Below are positions 47,979-58,868 of a DNA stretch of 64,000 bases, piece by piece (the stretch's first letter is position 1; each line of letters opens with the position of its first letter). This DNA is from Mycobacterium sp. SMC-2 (GTDB lineage: Bacteria; Actinomycetota; Actinomycetes; Mycobacteriales; Mycobacteriaceae): NCBI RefSeq assembly GCF_025263485.1, contig NZ_CP079863.1:5914570-5978569 (forward strand), read 5' to 3'. The translations under genes and the position numbers were made by a program. The notes below the pieces were generated by a model. It did no database searches. It worked only from the letters and a program-made list of their open reading frames with translations, and was not told the origin of the DNA.

Positions 47979-50900
47979 GTGCCGGTTTATCTCGACGTCG
48001 AGTCACGGCTGGACCGCCGAGCCGTGGAGGCAACAGCCCGTGAGATCACCGCGATCTTCAACCGTCTCGGCGCCGACGTCTCCAAAGGCCTCGGCGGTTC
48101 GCTCGGTAAAGCGTTCGGCGCGTTAGACACCAGAGCTGCCCGCGCGGAGCTGGTGAACCTGGAGAATGCGTGGCGCCGCGCCGCCGACGTCGAAACCGAT
48201 GCTGCTCGCCGGATGGAAATGGCCGCGCGGCGCGCCTCGGAGGCGACCGCCAAGTACGGCCAGGATTCCGCGCGGGCGATGCAGGCCCAAGCGGTCGCCG
48301 CCAAGAGCCAACGCGACTACACCGACGCCCTGGTGGCCAACGAGGCCGCGCACAAAGCGCACACCAAATCCGTGCAAGACAGCGCCGCCGCAGCCACGGT
48401 AGCCGGGCGGGCGTGGAACGCCGTCGGGGTGGGCTCGCTGGCCGTGTTTACCGGCAGCGTTCTGGAAGCGACCAAGGCCGCCGGGAACTTCCAGCAGTCC
48501 CAACAGCGTCTGGTGTCCTCTGCCGGGGAGACAGCGGCCAACCTCAAGGTCGTCTCTGACGGCATCCTGCAGATGGCGGGCCAGGTCGGCTACTCCGCGC
48601 AGGAACTGTCCAAGGGCATGTACACCGTGGAAAAGGCCGGCTACCGCGGCGCCGACGGCGTCAACGTCCTGAAGTCGGCCGCGCAGCTCGCCAAGGCCGA
48701 AAACGCTGATCTCGGTGAGGTGCTCAACGGTCTGACGACCTCGATGCACGACTTCGGCTACGGCAGCGACCGGGCCGCCGAGGTGGCCTCGAAGATGAAC
48801 ACCGCTGTGGGTGAGGCCAAAACGAACCTGCAGGAGTTTTCCGGGGCGCTGCACTCGGTGGAGCCCATCGCCGCGGCGGCCGGCCTGAAACTCGAGGACG
48901 TGTACGGATCGCTGGCGCAGATCACCCAGTCGGGAACGTCGGCGGATCAGGGCGCGCAGAACATGGCGCACTCGATCTCGCAGCTGATGAAACCCACGCA
49001 GCAGATGCGCGACGAGATGGGCCAACTCGGCATCGATGCCCGCGACGTGCAGGCGCACCTAGGTGAGCGCGGCTTCGCCGGGACGGTGCAGTACCTGTCG
49101 GACACGATCCTCCAGCACATGAACCCGGCCGGCCAGGTCGTCATCGACACCATGTTCAAGTCCCAGCAGGCCACCGACGCGGCGAACCAGATTTTCAACA
49201 ACCTGCCCCCCGCGGCGAAAGCTGTCGCGCAGGCTATCAAAGACGGCACCTTGTCCTACAAGGAGTTCCGCAAGACCCGCGGCGGCCTGGACGTCGAGCA
49301 GGCCAACGAGATCAACCAGTGGAACAACCTCAACAATAAGGTCACTGGGTATTCGGCGGCGCTGAAGACCGGCCAGGGCGACATCCAAACCTACGAGCAG
49401 GCATTAGCGTTGATGACCGGCGGACAGGACTCGCTGCGCACCGTGCTGCAGCTGGTCGGAGACAACGCGCAAGCCACCAACGACAAAATCAAAGCCGTCC
49501 GCGACACCACCGCCGAAACCGATGGAACGGTCAAAGGTTTCAACGAAACCCAGCAGACGCTCAACGCCAAGATGGCCGACGCCAAAGCAGCGTTCGGCGC
49601 CGCCGCGATCGAGATCGGAAACGCCTTCGTCCCGTTCATGACCAGTGCAGCAAATGTCGCCAAGGATGTCGGCGATGCGATGGCCAAACATCCAGCCATC
49701 CTTCATGACGCCACGATCGCAGTTGGCGCACTCGGGGGAGCTTGGGCGACAATCAAACTCGCTAACATCGCAGGAACTATCCTCAGTCCGCTGATCAACG
49801 GTGTACGGACCCTCACCGTCGCGGAGGATGCGGCGGCCGCATCGGCTGGTGGCTTGCGCGGTGCACTGGGTGGGATCGCTGGTGCTGCTGGTCCCGTGAT
49901 CGGGACAGCGATCGCCGCTGACCAGTTGTCGAAGCAAGCCGAGGACAGCCACAACCCGGTGCTGCACTACCTGGGGGATGCATTCCGGCACAGCCCCGTG
50001 TCGGCCTACGGCCTGTACAACCTCGTCACCGGCCGCCACGCGGGAGGGGGCCCGTTGCGGGCGCCGGGGCCGAAAGGCCGCGACTCGGCGCTGTTCTGGG
50101 GCGCTGAAGGCGAGCATGTGCTGACCGCCGACGACGTCGACGCGATGGGCGGCCACGGCGCGGTGTATGCGTTCCGCAACGCGCTGCACCGCCAGTACGG
50201 TGGTGCGCTGGGCCCCGATGTGCAGGTCGCCGAATCCTTGGCGGGTATGAAGTACAGCCAGGGTGACCGCACGGACTGCTCGGGCATGGTCGGCCGCGTC
50301 ATCCTCGGAGCGATGGGCCTGCCGCCCACGAACCTGCCGACGACGCAGAACATGGGCCAGTGGCTCGCGGCGCTGGGTTTCCACCCCGGTATCGGCGGCC
50401 CGGGCAGCATTTCGGTCGGTTGGTACAACCACGGATCCTCTCCCAACGACGGCCACGCGGCCATGACCCTGTCCGACGGGGAGAACGCCGAATCCGGCGG
50501 CAGCCACGGCAATTTCCTCATCGGTTCGGGCGCGGCGGGCGCGGCGAGCGCGGAGTTCGACCATCACATGTTCCTGCCGACCGTGTACGGCGAAGGCGCC
50601 GCGACGGGAATGCCGGGCTTCGGCGGCGGCTTCGGCGGCATGGGTGGGGGTTTCGGTGGCGGCTTCGGTGGGGGCGGTGGCGGCATACCGGCGGGCGCGA
50701 CCCCGGAACAGGGCCCGGCGGCCAGGCCGGCTATTACACGGCCAACCCCGAGCGCGTCGCATCAGCGCAGGAATCGCTGCGCCACCTCAACGACGAGATC
50801 CACGACGCCGAGGAACGCAAGAAGAACCTCAAAGCCGACGCGTCGCAGGCCGAGAAGGATCGGCTCGATCACGAAATCCAGCATCTGTACCGTGAGCGCG

Positions 50901-52608
50901 ACTTGGCCCAAGAGCGGCTAGCCAGAGCTGAGCAAGGCACATTCCACGCGGCGCGCCGCGGCCGCGGCGGCATGGGCGGTAGCCCATTTCTGCCGGTGCC
51001 GCTTGCCGACAAGTTCGGGCTGTCCAAAGGGCTGCCCGGGCTAGCGGAATGGCTGGTCGGGTTCGCCGAGGACATGGTGTTGGGCCCGTTAGAGACCGCG
51101 GCGTGGAATGCGATCGGCCAAGCCCCGCCTGGCATGGGTGGCTTGGGCGGCTTGGGCTCCGGCGCTGGCCTAGGAATTCCCGGGCCGGGCCAGTTCGGAT
51201 TCGGCGCGCCGGGCGTCCCCGACGTGGGCGGCGCCGATATGGGTGCATCGTCGCGTGACAACGTTGCCGGACCGGCAGGCGGCGGCGCTGGTACGGCTCC
51301 GGCCGCGTCCACGACAACACCCAGCTCGTGGAATGACCAGTTCTGGACCACGAAGCCGAAGAGTCCCGCGACGCCCCCGCCACCGGCAGCACCGCCCTCT
51401 TCGGCGGATTACGCAAGCTGGTATCCCGCTTCCGGGTTCTACAAGGGCTGGTACCCGCGTCCCCTTGGGCCGGTACCGCCCCCTCTCCCAATGCATACGG
51501 GCCGCCGTCCCACGGGTCGGATTGGCGCTGGGGCCCCTCACACGTAGCGCCGCCTGGGCCGCGTGGCCCCATGAGAAGCCCTGCGGAGCAGCAACAGTCG
51601 ATGCTGGGCGGCGCGGGCAGCGGAGGCCCGGCGCCCGGTCGGCTAAAGCCGCTTCCTATGGGTCCATTCGTAGGCGGCGATCCGCGTTGGAATCCAGCGA
51701 TGCATTTCGCCGCGGGTGGGCCGTCTGGTACGGACACGATCCCGGCGTGGTTGTCGCCGGGTGAGTTCGTTGAGCCGACGTCGGCGGTCAGCAGATACGG
51801 GCGTCCGTTCATGGACGCTATTCGCCAGGGCCGAATCGACCCGTCATCGGTGCGATACTTCGCCCCTGGCGGTGAGGTCGATCCACCCCCACCACCGCCG
51901 CAGCCGCAGCCGCAGCCGCAGCCCAAGCCGCCGAAGAACACGCCGCCGCCGATGTCGGCTCAGCCGGGCGATATCCACGACGGGTTGAAGCCCACAGGGC
52001 CGGGCGCGGTAAGTCCTGGCTCGAAGAGAGCCGCCTCAGACCTCGCCACCCCGGGCGCGGACGCTCAGCAGCCCGGCACGGGGTTGCCGTCGATGCCCGG
52101 TATCGGCTTCTCCGGCGGCCTCATCGGCGGCATCGAGGGCGCGGCAAGTTCGGCCGCGGCGATGGGTGCGGACATGGGCACCTTCGGCGGCGCGGGCGGT
52201 GCTGTCTCAGCGGCCATGAATATCGGCTTCCAAGAGCTCAACCGGGCTGCCGCGTTCGGCGCCCAGGCCGCCGGTATCGGCGTCGAGGGCCTCCTTGAAG
52301 GTTTGATCCCGGACGCGGGCGGCAGCGGCGCGGACTGGGCGAAAACCATTCCCGGCCGGCTGTTGATGGGTGTGACGGGTGTGCGCCCGGCCGCGTCGCA
52401 GAACACCGCCGGGCAGACCCAGCAGCCATTCGCCTCGAATGCTTCAGACGACAAGTTCGCCAACCCTGCCGGGAACGTCTCGCAGCCGCCGCCGATCCAG
52501 ATCCTCGGCCCGGTGCACATTCAGGCCAACAACACCGACCAGATTCACTCGGAGATCAACCAGCAGACGTCGATGGCGGCCAACAGGTTCGGGGCGGCCC
52601 AGCGGTGA
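47979..52608 (+). CDS. Tape measure protein with NlpC/P60-like domain, two single-base breaks
   Basis: The first frame (GTG 47979 to 50921) holds the PhageMin-Tail-like domain (GILQMAGQVGYSAQELSKGMYTVEKAGYRG, about 190-400), membrane-like helices (about 590-660), and a peptidase-like domain with Cys767 in TDCSGMV and His near 825 in DGHAAM. The sequence continues in the next frame after 50717 (GGQAGYYTANPERVASAQES), and in a third after the C5 run at 51479-51483 (SPNAYGPPSHGSDWRW) to 52608. One base at each point gives about 1543 residues, setting tail length. The tail peptidase motif would help cell-wall entry. Confidence 0.8.
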
Positions 52609-54162
52609 GCACATGGCCGCAAGGAACGATCACCCCTTACGGGGCTGATGTTCTCGCCGACGGCGCAATTCCGAACCTGTGGGTCACCAGCGCCGACCGT
52701 AACCACATCTTCTACCTGATGGGTGGTTTGGCGCCGTTCCCCGGCGTGCAGGACGGCATCATCTGCGTCGAGAACCCGGTGGGGATGGCCGCGAAATTCA
52801 AAAACCTGGATTTGCAGGCCGCCCGCCAAGACGGTGTCACGTATCAGGGCCGCGCCTATGACCCGGCCATCATCAAGCTGAAGCTGCAGGTGCACGCCCG
52901 CACCCCGCAAGCCTTGTCGCGGATCATGGACGAGTGGATGGGCGCCTGGTCGACCCCACGCGACACCACCCTGACGATGGAATACATCACCCCCGACGGC
53001 GGCTACTGGACCGCCCAAGTGCGGCTCATGCCCGATAGTTGGGGCGACGCAATGAAACTCACCCCCGCGAACTCGGGGTGTGGGACATGACGCACATCTG
53101 CCGCATCGACGACAGCTTCTGGACGACGATCCCGTCGATCGACTCCTGGGGGCCCGCGTACACCAAGTTCTCCGACACCTTCTCGACCGCAACCCAATCC
53201 GGCCTCGGGCCGGCTGGTCGACCATCTACAAGCCAAAAGGCAGCGGCTATGAGTACGTCGGCGCTGACGGCGAAGTGCGCTGGTTCGACACCGGCAACTC
53301 GACTCAAGGTGTTTTGAACACCTACACCGCGCAGGCCACCGACACCGATAACCAGGTCGTCACCGTCACCCTCGGGACCGGATGGGACGGTGTCGTGCTG
53401 TTCGGTGAGGCCACCACACTCATCGGTGCCCGCATGGACGGTGAAGGAAACGGCGTGTTCTGCGACTTCGGTTGGGGCGGAATCGAAGTCTACTGCGTGG
53501 TCAACGGCGTGGTGACGATGCTGTACCGCAAGATCAACCTGCTCTCGGCGCCGCTGCCGGGCGAGACATGGCAGTTCATCACCGGAGCCGTGTCCGGTGT
53601 TCCCCGCTCGTTCGCGGTGCGCCGCTCCGGCATCGAGGTCGTGCGGTTCACCGAAGCCGGTACCACGAGCCCGCTCGGCGCGTCGAACCGCTACACCGGC
53701 TTCGGGATGACCACCGCGCAGGGGCTTTTCAACGAAGCCAAACCGGCGCCGATCGCATACTTCGCGGGCGGCGACAATGTCGCAGCGGCGGCCAGCGGAT
53801 ACCTCGAGCTGTCCAATCAGGGGACGGAAGATGGGTGGCCTGAGCTGCTGTTCTACGGGCCCGGCACCTGGAGTTTCGGCAACGGCCCCAACAGCACCGA
53901 CATGATCACCCTCGGCCCGCTCGGCGACGGCGTCGTCGCGTTTTTGGACACGCTGCCGCGCCGGCAACGCGTGGTCAACATGAACAACCTCGCCGACACA
54001 TCGCTGCAGAAACTGGTGTCCGGCACCTATGACACACCGATACCCGGTGTGACGACACCACAGCTGGTGACTCTGTCGCAGATTCCCGTCTCTGTCAGCG
54101 GCGGCAGCGCCTCGTCGAAAATCGTTGCGTCGGTCACGCCGCGGAGGATCCACCCGGCGTGA
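52605..54162 (+). CDS. Minor tail protein, two single-base breaks
   Basis: The reading begins at GTG 52605 (GTGA overlap with the tape measure stop), with a distal-tail-like N-terminus (NHIFYLMGGLAPFPG, LQVHARTPQALSRIMDEWMG). It shifts frame at C5 53062-53066 (PRELGVWDMTHICRIDDSFW) and again at 53212-53213 (GPGWSTIYKPKGSGYEYVG) to end at 54162. Joined, it is about 519 residues, a usual size for the first minor tail protein after the tape measure in mycobacteriophages. The last part is a beta-rich jelly-roll-like domain (GVFCDFGWGGIEVYCVVNG). Confidence 0.65.
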
Positions 54163-55409
54163 GCGCGCCGGTACCGGCCGCCCTGCTGCACGCATTGCAG
54201 GGCGGCGACCCGCTCGCAGCGATCCAGGCCGCTTCGGCGGCCGCGCGTCCCAACCTGACCCCGTCACCGAAAGCCACGCTGTCGGTGTATGACCCCTACT
54301 ACACCTGCATCGACCCGGACTGCTCCGACCGCTACATCGACCTGCACCTGCAAGACCCGCGCAAGGATCTGCCCGTCGGGCAGATGACGCTGGACGGCAC
54401 CGACTGGCTCGCCGACGTTGTGGTCCAATGCGACACGATCGTCGTGCCGGTCATCTATCAGAAAGGCAACTCCCCGTGGGACACCGCCGACCCCGGGTAT
54501 CGCTGGTCGGGACGCGTCGACGTCGCCCACGACAAGTCCGAGCAAGGCATCCAAACCGTCCCGTGTGACCTCGTCGGCGACAAAACCTGGCTCGACCGGA
54601 TCCTGTGCTGGCCAAATCCTTTCCTGCCCATATTCGTTCAGGAGCCAGGCGAGTGGTTCGCAATGGGCCCGGGCCTGACTGTGATCGCCACCCTCATCAT
54701 GGAACAGGCCTGGCGCCTGCAGTTCCGGCTGTGGGAACTGGTCAACAACATCACCTCGCTGCACCCGGACTTCATCGAATGGCTGTCCAACCTGCTCGGC
54801 GGTAACAGAGCCGATCTGCTGCAAGCGTTGGTGACCCCGATCTGTGTGATACCGCCTCATCCACTGCGTGACACCTCGGCGTGGATCGAGATCAACGGCC
54901 GCATGGACACGATCTGGAAACTGATCAACCGGCAGTTGCAGGACAACGGTTTTGACCTTGACGCCACCATGTGGCTGCCCGGCGACCCGCAACCGGAGGG
55001 GTTGTGGTTCCCGCTGACCGTGGCGACCTGTGTCGTCACGTTGAAGGACCGCTCGGGATTCACCGGGCCGTGGGGTCCGTTCGAGGGATTGGCCGTCGAT
55101 CTGACCCAGCTCGAGGGGTCGCTGCTCGGCAACGCGCTGCAACCGTTGTTGAACCCGAAGAACGAAGCCGCCTACCTCACACCGGATTTGGGCGAGTACA
55201 TCGCGCCGACGATCGGCGTGGACTTCATCCCACCGACCTTGTACTTCAACCTCGATGTCGTCGAGGCCGGCTACATCGACTTCAGCGTGGACCACCACGC
55301 TCCGCTTGCTTATCAAGCGGTGATCGGGGGCAGAGCCCCAAGGTCTGTGCCCTCTCGGGAAACCGGGGGGCACAGACCTAGGGTAGCCGGTAGTGGATCA
55401 ACGATCTGA
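54159..55409 (+). CDS. Minor tail protein (ReqiPepy6 Gp37-like), N-terminal part
   Basis: From GTG 54159 (GTGA overlap), 416 residues. Up to about residue 390 it is a Gp37-like minor tail protein (SVYDPYYTCIDPDCSDRYIDLHLQDPRKDLP, FNLDVVEAGYIDFSVDHHAPLAYQAVIGG). The last 20-odd residues are read out of the hairpin interruption and look artefactual. The protein's normal continuation starts at 55394. Such proteins form the tail-tip hub in mycobacteriophages. Confidence 0.7.
   Translation: MSAPVPAALLHALQGGDPLAAIQAASAAARPNLTPSPKATLSVYDPYYTCIDPDCSDRYIDLHLQDPRKDLPVGQMTLDGTDWLADVVVQCDTIVVPVIYQKGNSPWDTADPGYRWSGRVDVAHDKSEQGIQTVPCDLVGDKTWLDRILCWPNPFLPIFVQEPGEWFAMGPGLTVIATLIMEQAWRLQFRLWELVNNITSLHPDFIEWLSNLLGGNRADLLQALVTPICVIPPHPLRDTSAWIEINGRMDTIWKLINRQLQDNGFDLDATMWLPGDPQPEGLWFPLTVATCVVTLKDRSGFTGPWGPFEGLAVDLTQLEGSLLGNALQPLLNPKNEAAYLTPDLGEYIAPTIGVDFIPPTLYFNLDVVEAGYIDFSVDHHAPLAYQAVIGGRAPRSVPSRETGGHRPRVAGSGSTI
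55343..55393 (+). other. 51-nt hairpin-bearing interruption in tail gene
   Basis: AGGTCTGTGCCC (55341-55352) and GGGCACAGACCT (55368-55379) pair over 12 bp. If one base is added near 55334, giving GRSPK, the segment from 55343 to 55393 is 17 codons in the continuing frame, including TAG twice (55379-55381, 55391-55393). Coding resumes at TGG 55394. Nothing similar occurs elsewhere in the window. Confidence 0.5.
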
Positions 55410-55936
55410 TCAACGCCACTCTGGAGTGGCTGATCGACGCCATCACCATCGCGCTCGGGGTCACAGGTGTCCCAAATAGCCTGCTAGACGGGCTGTTTGA
55501 CAATGTGCTGTTCGCGTTCAGCGTCGCCGAGAACTACCAGGCCCGCGCCGCCGCCGGCCCCTACATGTTCGCCGAGAAGTTTTTCCCGTCCGGTGAAGGC
55601 GCGCTGTCGATCGACACCCTGTTTTCGGAGAAGGCGGCGCTGTGGAACATTCGTGGATACCCGTCAGGGAAAATCACGTTCATCGACAACGAGCCCTTCG
55701 CTGTCGGGCGTGAAATCTTCCGCGGAATCCTGGTGTTCTACATCCGCCGTGGCCGCCTCTATATCGACTACGTCGATGACATCGACATCAAAGACTCACG
55801 CACCGAACGTAATCGGGTCACGTTGCAGATCGGTGACGGCAAATCCGAGGAGTCCGCGCCGGTGAAGGTGCAACGCAAGATCGCGGGGTTCGAGACCCTG
55901 TTCAACATCATTCTTTCCGGAGGCAACCTGTCGTGA
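55394..55936 (+). CDS. Minor tail protein (Gp37-like), C-terminal part
   Basis: The frame is open and coding-like from TGG 55394 (WINDLINATLEWLIDAITIALGVTGVPNSLLDGLFD) to 55936, with no start codon or ribosome site at its head; GTG 55505 is only an internal possibility. The sequence is the natural continuation of the 54159 protein (SPK then WINDLINA in related phages). The joined protein would be about 575 residues. It overlaps the next gene by 4 bp. Confidence 0.65.
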   Translation, partial: WINDLINATLEWLIDAITIALGVTGVPNSLLDGLFDNVLFAFSVAENYQARAAAGPYMFAEKFFPSGEGALSIDTLFSEKAALWNIRGYPSGKITFIDNEPFAVGREIFRGILVFYIRRGRLYIDYVDDIDIKDSRTERNRVTLQIGDGKSEESAPVKVQRKIAGFETLFNIILSGGNLS

Positions 55937-56838
55937 CAAACCCTGAACTGTCTGTCAGCCCCGACGGGACGTCGATCACTTACAACGGCCGCGTCTATTA
56001 CGTTCCCGGTAACACGTGGAGCGTCAACCCGGACGGCTCGACCACCTTCAACGGGTCGGTGTGGTTCCCGGCCGGTTTCAACTCCGCGTCGGGTGCGGGG
56101 ATTGTGGTGTTCGGGCCCGGCGGCGGCCGAGCGACCTTTCCCGCGGTGGAACCAGGACCGCCCGGGCCTGCCACGCAGTTCTCGATCAAGCAGGTGCAGG
56201 TCGCTTACGGGACACCGTTGCCGGCCGTCAATCCTGCGGTCGTGCCGACCGCCTGGGATTCTAACGGTATCCCGACGGCGCTGAGTTTGACGTTCTACGT
56301 CAACGCGGGCCAGGACGGGGCACCCGGGCAGACCACGATCCCGCAGATCCTCGACGGGGTGACCGCGGCGGCGGGCATGATGATCGGCTGGGACGCCACC
56401 AACGGGGCGGCGCAGTGGCAGCAGATCCCGATGGGCGGCTGGCAGTACGCGACCGGGATCGTGGCCTCAGCGTCGAATACCAACAGCCAAAAGCAGATCG
56501 GTGCGATCCAGTTCGCCGCGCAGCCCTACGCGTGGTGGCCTGAGATCAAGGCCCAAGCCAACGTTGTCGGGGCGGTCGACACCCTGGTGGACCTGGTGGC
56601 CCGCGTCAACGGCACTGCGGGCGCGATCTGCGGCTACGGCTACGGCAACCCCGGCGCTGCGCCTGGCACGGTGACCGCGATCTCCTCGGGGCTCGGCCCG
56701 GGCAGCGACAACATCATCGCCGCGGGCCAGGCCGCCACGATCTATCTGTACGCCGAGAACCAGACCAGCTCGGCCAACGACTGGTCCACGACCGCCCGCT
56801 GCAGTTTCCAGGCGCGCCCGAACTTCGTGCCGCTATGA
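55933..56838 (+). CDS. Minor tail protein
   Basis: 301 residues from GTG 55933 (GTGA overlap). An N-terminal beta motif (SPDGTSITYNGRVYYVPGNTWSVNPDGSTTFNG), a collagen-like GPPGPAT stretch (about 76), and a C-terminal virion beta domain (WWPEIKAQANVVGAVDTLVDLVARVNG). Typical of actinophage tail-tip or fibre-associated proteins. Confidence 0.75.
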   Translation: MTNPELSVSPDGTSITYNGRVYYVPGNTWSVNPDGSTTFNGSVWFPAGFNSASGAGIVVFGPGGGRATFPAVEPGPPGPATQFSIKQVQVAYGTPLPAVNPAVVPTAWDSNGIPTALSLTFYVNAGQDGAPGQTTIPQILDGVTAAAGMMIGWDATNGAAQWQQIPMGGWQYATGIVASASNTNSQKQIGAIQFAAQPYAWWPEIKAQANVVGAVDTLVDLVARVNGTAGAICGYGYGNPGAAPGTVTAISSGLGPGSDNIIAAGQAATIYLYAENQTSSANDWSTTARCSFQARPNFVPL

Positions 56839-58418
56839 CGATCGATTATTCGTCGGCGACGTCGGACCCGCCGGCGATCACCCCGAATCCGGCGATCCAC
56901 AATGTTCCGGCCGCTGACTCGAGGTCGGTCACCCCGATGGGGATCATCGGCCGCGCGAACAACCTGTCGACCGGGACAGCGACCGGGGTCGCCGGGGCGC
57001 TGGTGGGCGGATTGTCATCCGGCACAGATCCGTTCGCCGCGTTAGCGTCGTTCGGCCAGTCAGCACTGGGCGCGATCGCCAACATCGCTGAACTGATCCT
57101 CAAAACCGGCGCCGCGGTCATCGACGACGTCGCTAACTTCATCGTGTCCGCGGTGCAGGGCGTGGCCAACATCATCGGCGCCATCATTCAGGGCCTCGGC
57201 GGCATCCTCGGCGGCACCGGCAGCGCCAGCGATGCGCAGCTCGTGTTGCAGGCGACCGCGCAGACCATCGCGGCCACCAACGCCCAGCTGCAGGCGATGC
57301 AGGCCGCCGACTCCGCCGACTCCAACAACGGCGTCAACGTGTTCATCAACTTCTCTAACGGGTCGCTGAGCGGGTTCACCGAGTCGTTCACCGGTGCTGC
57401 AACAGGATTGGTGATCAACAGCGCGGGCTACGCGCAGCTGGTCACCAGCGGCAACGGGGTCGGTTTGGCGCTGCACCCGACACCGACGAACACCGACGAC
57501 CAGATCGTGTCCGCGGTCTACTACAACGCCCCCGGAAGCTATAACTTCTTCAACCTCACCGAGGGGTCGGGCTATAACGTTCTGATCGGGCACTCGAACG
57601 CGGCGATGACCCGCTACGTGTACGCCGTGATCAGCCCGGTTCAGTACACCATTCGTAACGTGGTGGACGGCGTTGACACCGTGCTGGCGAACTGGCTGCC
57701 GGCCGAGCCGACTTTCTATGCGGGAGCGCAATACTCGCTGCTGTGCGGATTCGACGGCAACTCGAAACCGACCTACGACATCGTCGTTAACGGCGTCAGC
57801 ATTCTGCACTTCACCGATACGTCCGGGGTCACCAACACCGGCGCCGATTACCGGTATTGCGGGTTCGGGTTAGCGGAGTTCGCCGGCATGGTGCCCAGCC
57901 AGCAGGCGTCGTTCGGGTTCGTCGACGACGCGCCCGGCCCGGTCATCGGTGACATGTTCATGGTTCAAAACACCAACGCGACGGTGACCACGTTGGCTAA
58001 CAACATCGCTTGCGTGGTGGCACCTGCGAACTACTTTGGCACCGTCGCAGTGCAGACGTCGAACTACACCTATGACCCGGCGACGAACAAACTGACCGTC
58101 AACAAGTCGGCTATCTACACCGTGAGGATCACGACGCAGTGGGTGCCGAAAAACGGAGCCACATACGCCTATTTCGGTGCCGGTGTTTTCAAGAACGGGC
58201 TGCTCTACGACTTTGACGTCGACTGCATCACCTCGCCCGGCGCGCTGCCGTACTACATCGAAAAGGGTTCGGTGTTCATCGTTCAGCTCGACGCTGGTGA
58301 CTACATCCAGCCGGGGTTTGTGTCCTACAGCAACTCGGCGTCGTATGAAAACAGCATCGTCGGTAACGGGGACGCCCAGTTCATCTGCGCGATCGCCAAC
58401 ACCGGAACAGCTGGATAG
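56835..58418 (+). CDS. Large minor tail protein (tail fibre-like)
   Basis: 527 residues from ATG 56835 (ATGA overlap). A helical Ala/Ile-rich N-terminal segment (AELILKTGAAVIDDVANFIVSAVQGVANIIG, about 90-125) is followed by a lectin-like beta domain (FINFSNGSLSGFTESFTG to the FADYRYCGFGLAEF region) and a C1q/TNF-like C-terminus (GTVAVQTSNYTYDPATNKLTVNKSAIYTVRITTQWV). It probably contacts the host surface. Confidence 0.78.
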   Translation: MTIDYSSATSDPPAITPNPAIHNVPAADSRSVTPMGIIGRANNLSTGTATGVAGALVGGLSSGTDPFAALASFGQSALGAIANIAELILKTGAAVIDDVANFIVSAVQGVANIIGAIIQGLGGILGGTGSASDAQLVLQATAQTIAATNAQLQAMQAADSADSNNGVNVFINFSNGSLSGFTESFTGAATGLVINSAGYAQLVTSGNGVGLALHPTPTNTDDQIVSAVYYNAPGSYNFFNLTEGSGYNVLIGHSNAAMTRYVYAVISPVQYTIRNVVDGVDTVLANWLPAEPTFYAGAQYSLLCGFDGNSKPTYDIVVNGVSILHFTDTSGVTNTGADYRYCGFGLAEFAGMVPSQQASFGFVDDAPGPVIGDMFMVQNTNATVTTLANNIACVVAPANYFGTVAVQTSNYTYDPATNKLTVNKSAIYTVRITTQWVPKNGATYAYFGAGVFKNGLLYDFDVDCITSPGALPYYIEKGSVFIVQLDAGDYIQPGFVSYSNSASYENSIVGNGDAQFICAIANTGTAG

Positions 58419-58421
58419 CAC

Positions 58422-58739
58422 ATGGCGATTCCCGGGTTCATGATGACCGCCCCGACGGTGGCCGCAAAGTCGGGGCTGGCCGCCTCGATCATCTTCCCGC
58501 AGCCGAATACGGCAAGCGTGCCCTACAGCTACACCGTCACCCAAACCGACATCACCGCGGACGCCAGCGCGGCGGCGGCGCTGTCGGGTGATCCGGTGAT
58601 CACCGACGGGACCGTCGCGTTGACCGTGGTCGACCTCATCGAAGGCCACGCCTACACCTTCGTCGTGACCGTCACCAGCCAATCCGATGGAGCAACAACG
58701 ACATCGGCTGCCAGCACACCGATCACCGCAACCACATAG
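58422..58739 (+). CDS. Small fibronectin-like tail protein
   Basis: 105 residues from ATG 58422. After a short leader, PNTASVPYSYTVTQTDITADASA...ALTVVDLIEGHAYTFVVTVTSQSDGA is a fibronectin type III-like fold. It lies among minor tail genes and probably decorates the tail tip. Confidence 0.65.
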   Translation: MAIPGFMMTAPTVAAKSGLAASIIFPQPNTASVPYSYTVTQTDITADASAAAALSGDPVITDGTVALTVVDLIEGHAYTFVVTVTSQSDGATTTSAASTPITATT

Positions 58740-58747
58740 GAGCAGCC

Positions 58748-58858
58748 ATGAGCGCAGCGGTCAGCGACTTGGTCACGTCCGCCTGGACGCTCGGCGCCGC
58801 TGTGCTGCTCGGCGTGCTCATCGAATGGCTATGGAACGCAACGCATCACCACCACTAG
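58748..58858 (+). CDS. 36-residue membrane peptide with His-rich end
   Basis: MSAAVSDLVTSAWTLGAAVL then LGVLIEWLW gives one membrane helix, ending NATHHHH. GGAGCAGCC lies upstream. A holin-like or tail-tip membrane role is possible; nothing decides it. Confidence 0.55.
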   Translation: MSAAVSDLVTSAWTLGAAVLLGVLIEWLWNATHHHH

Positions 58859-58868
58859 GAGGGGTTTG

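Noticed and set aside
51899..51925. CAGCCG tandem repeat considered as a regulatory repeat
   Set aside because: It is in frame and encodes a Pro-Gln linker in the tape measure protein.
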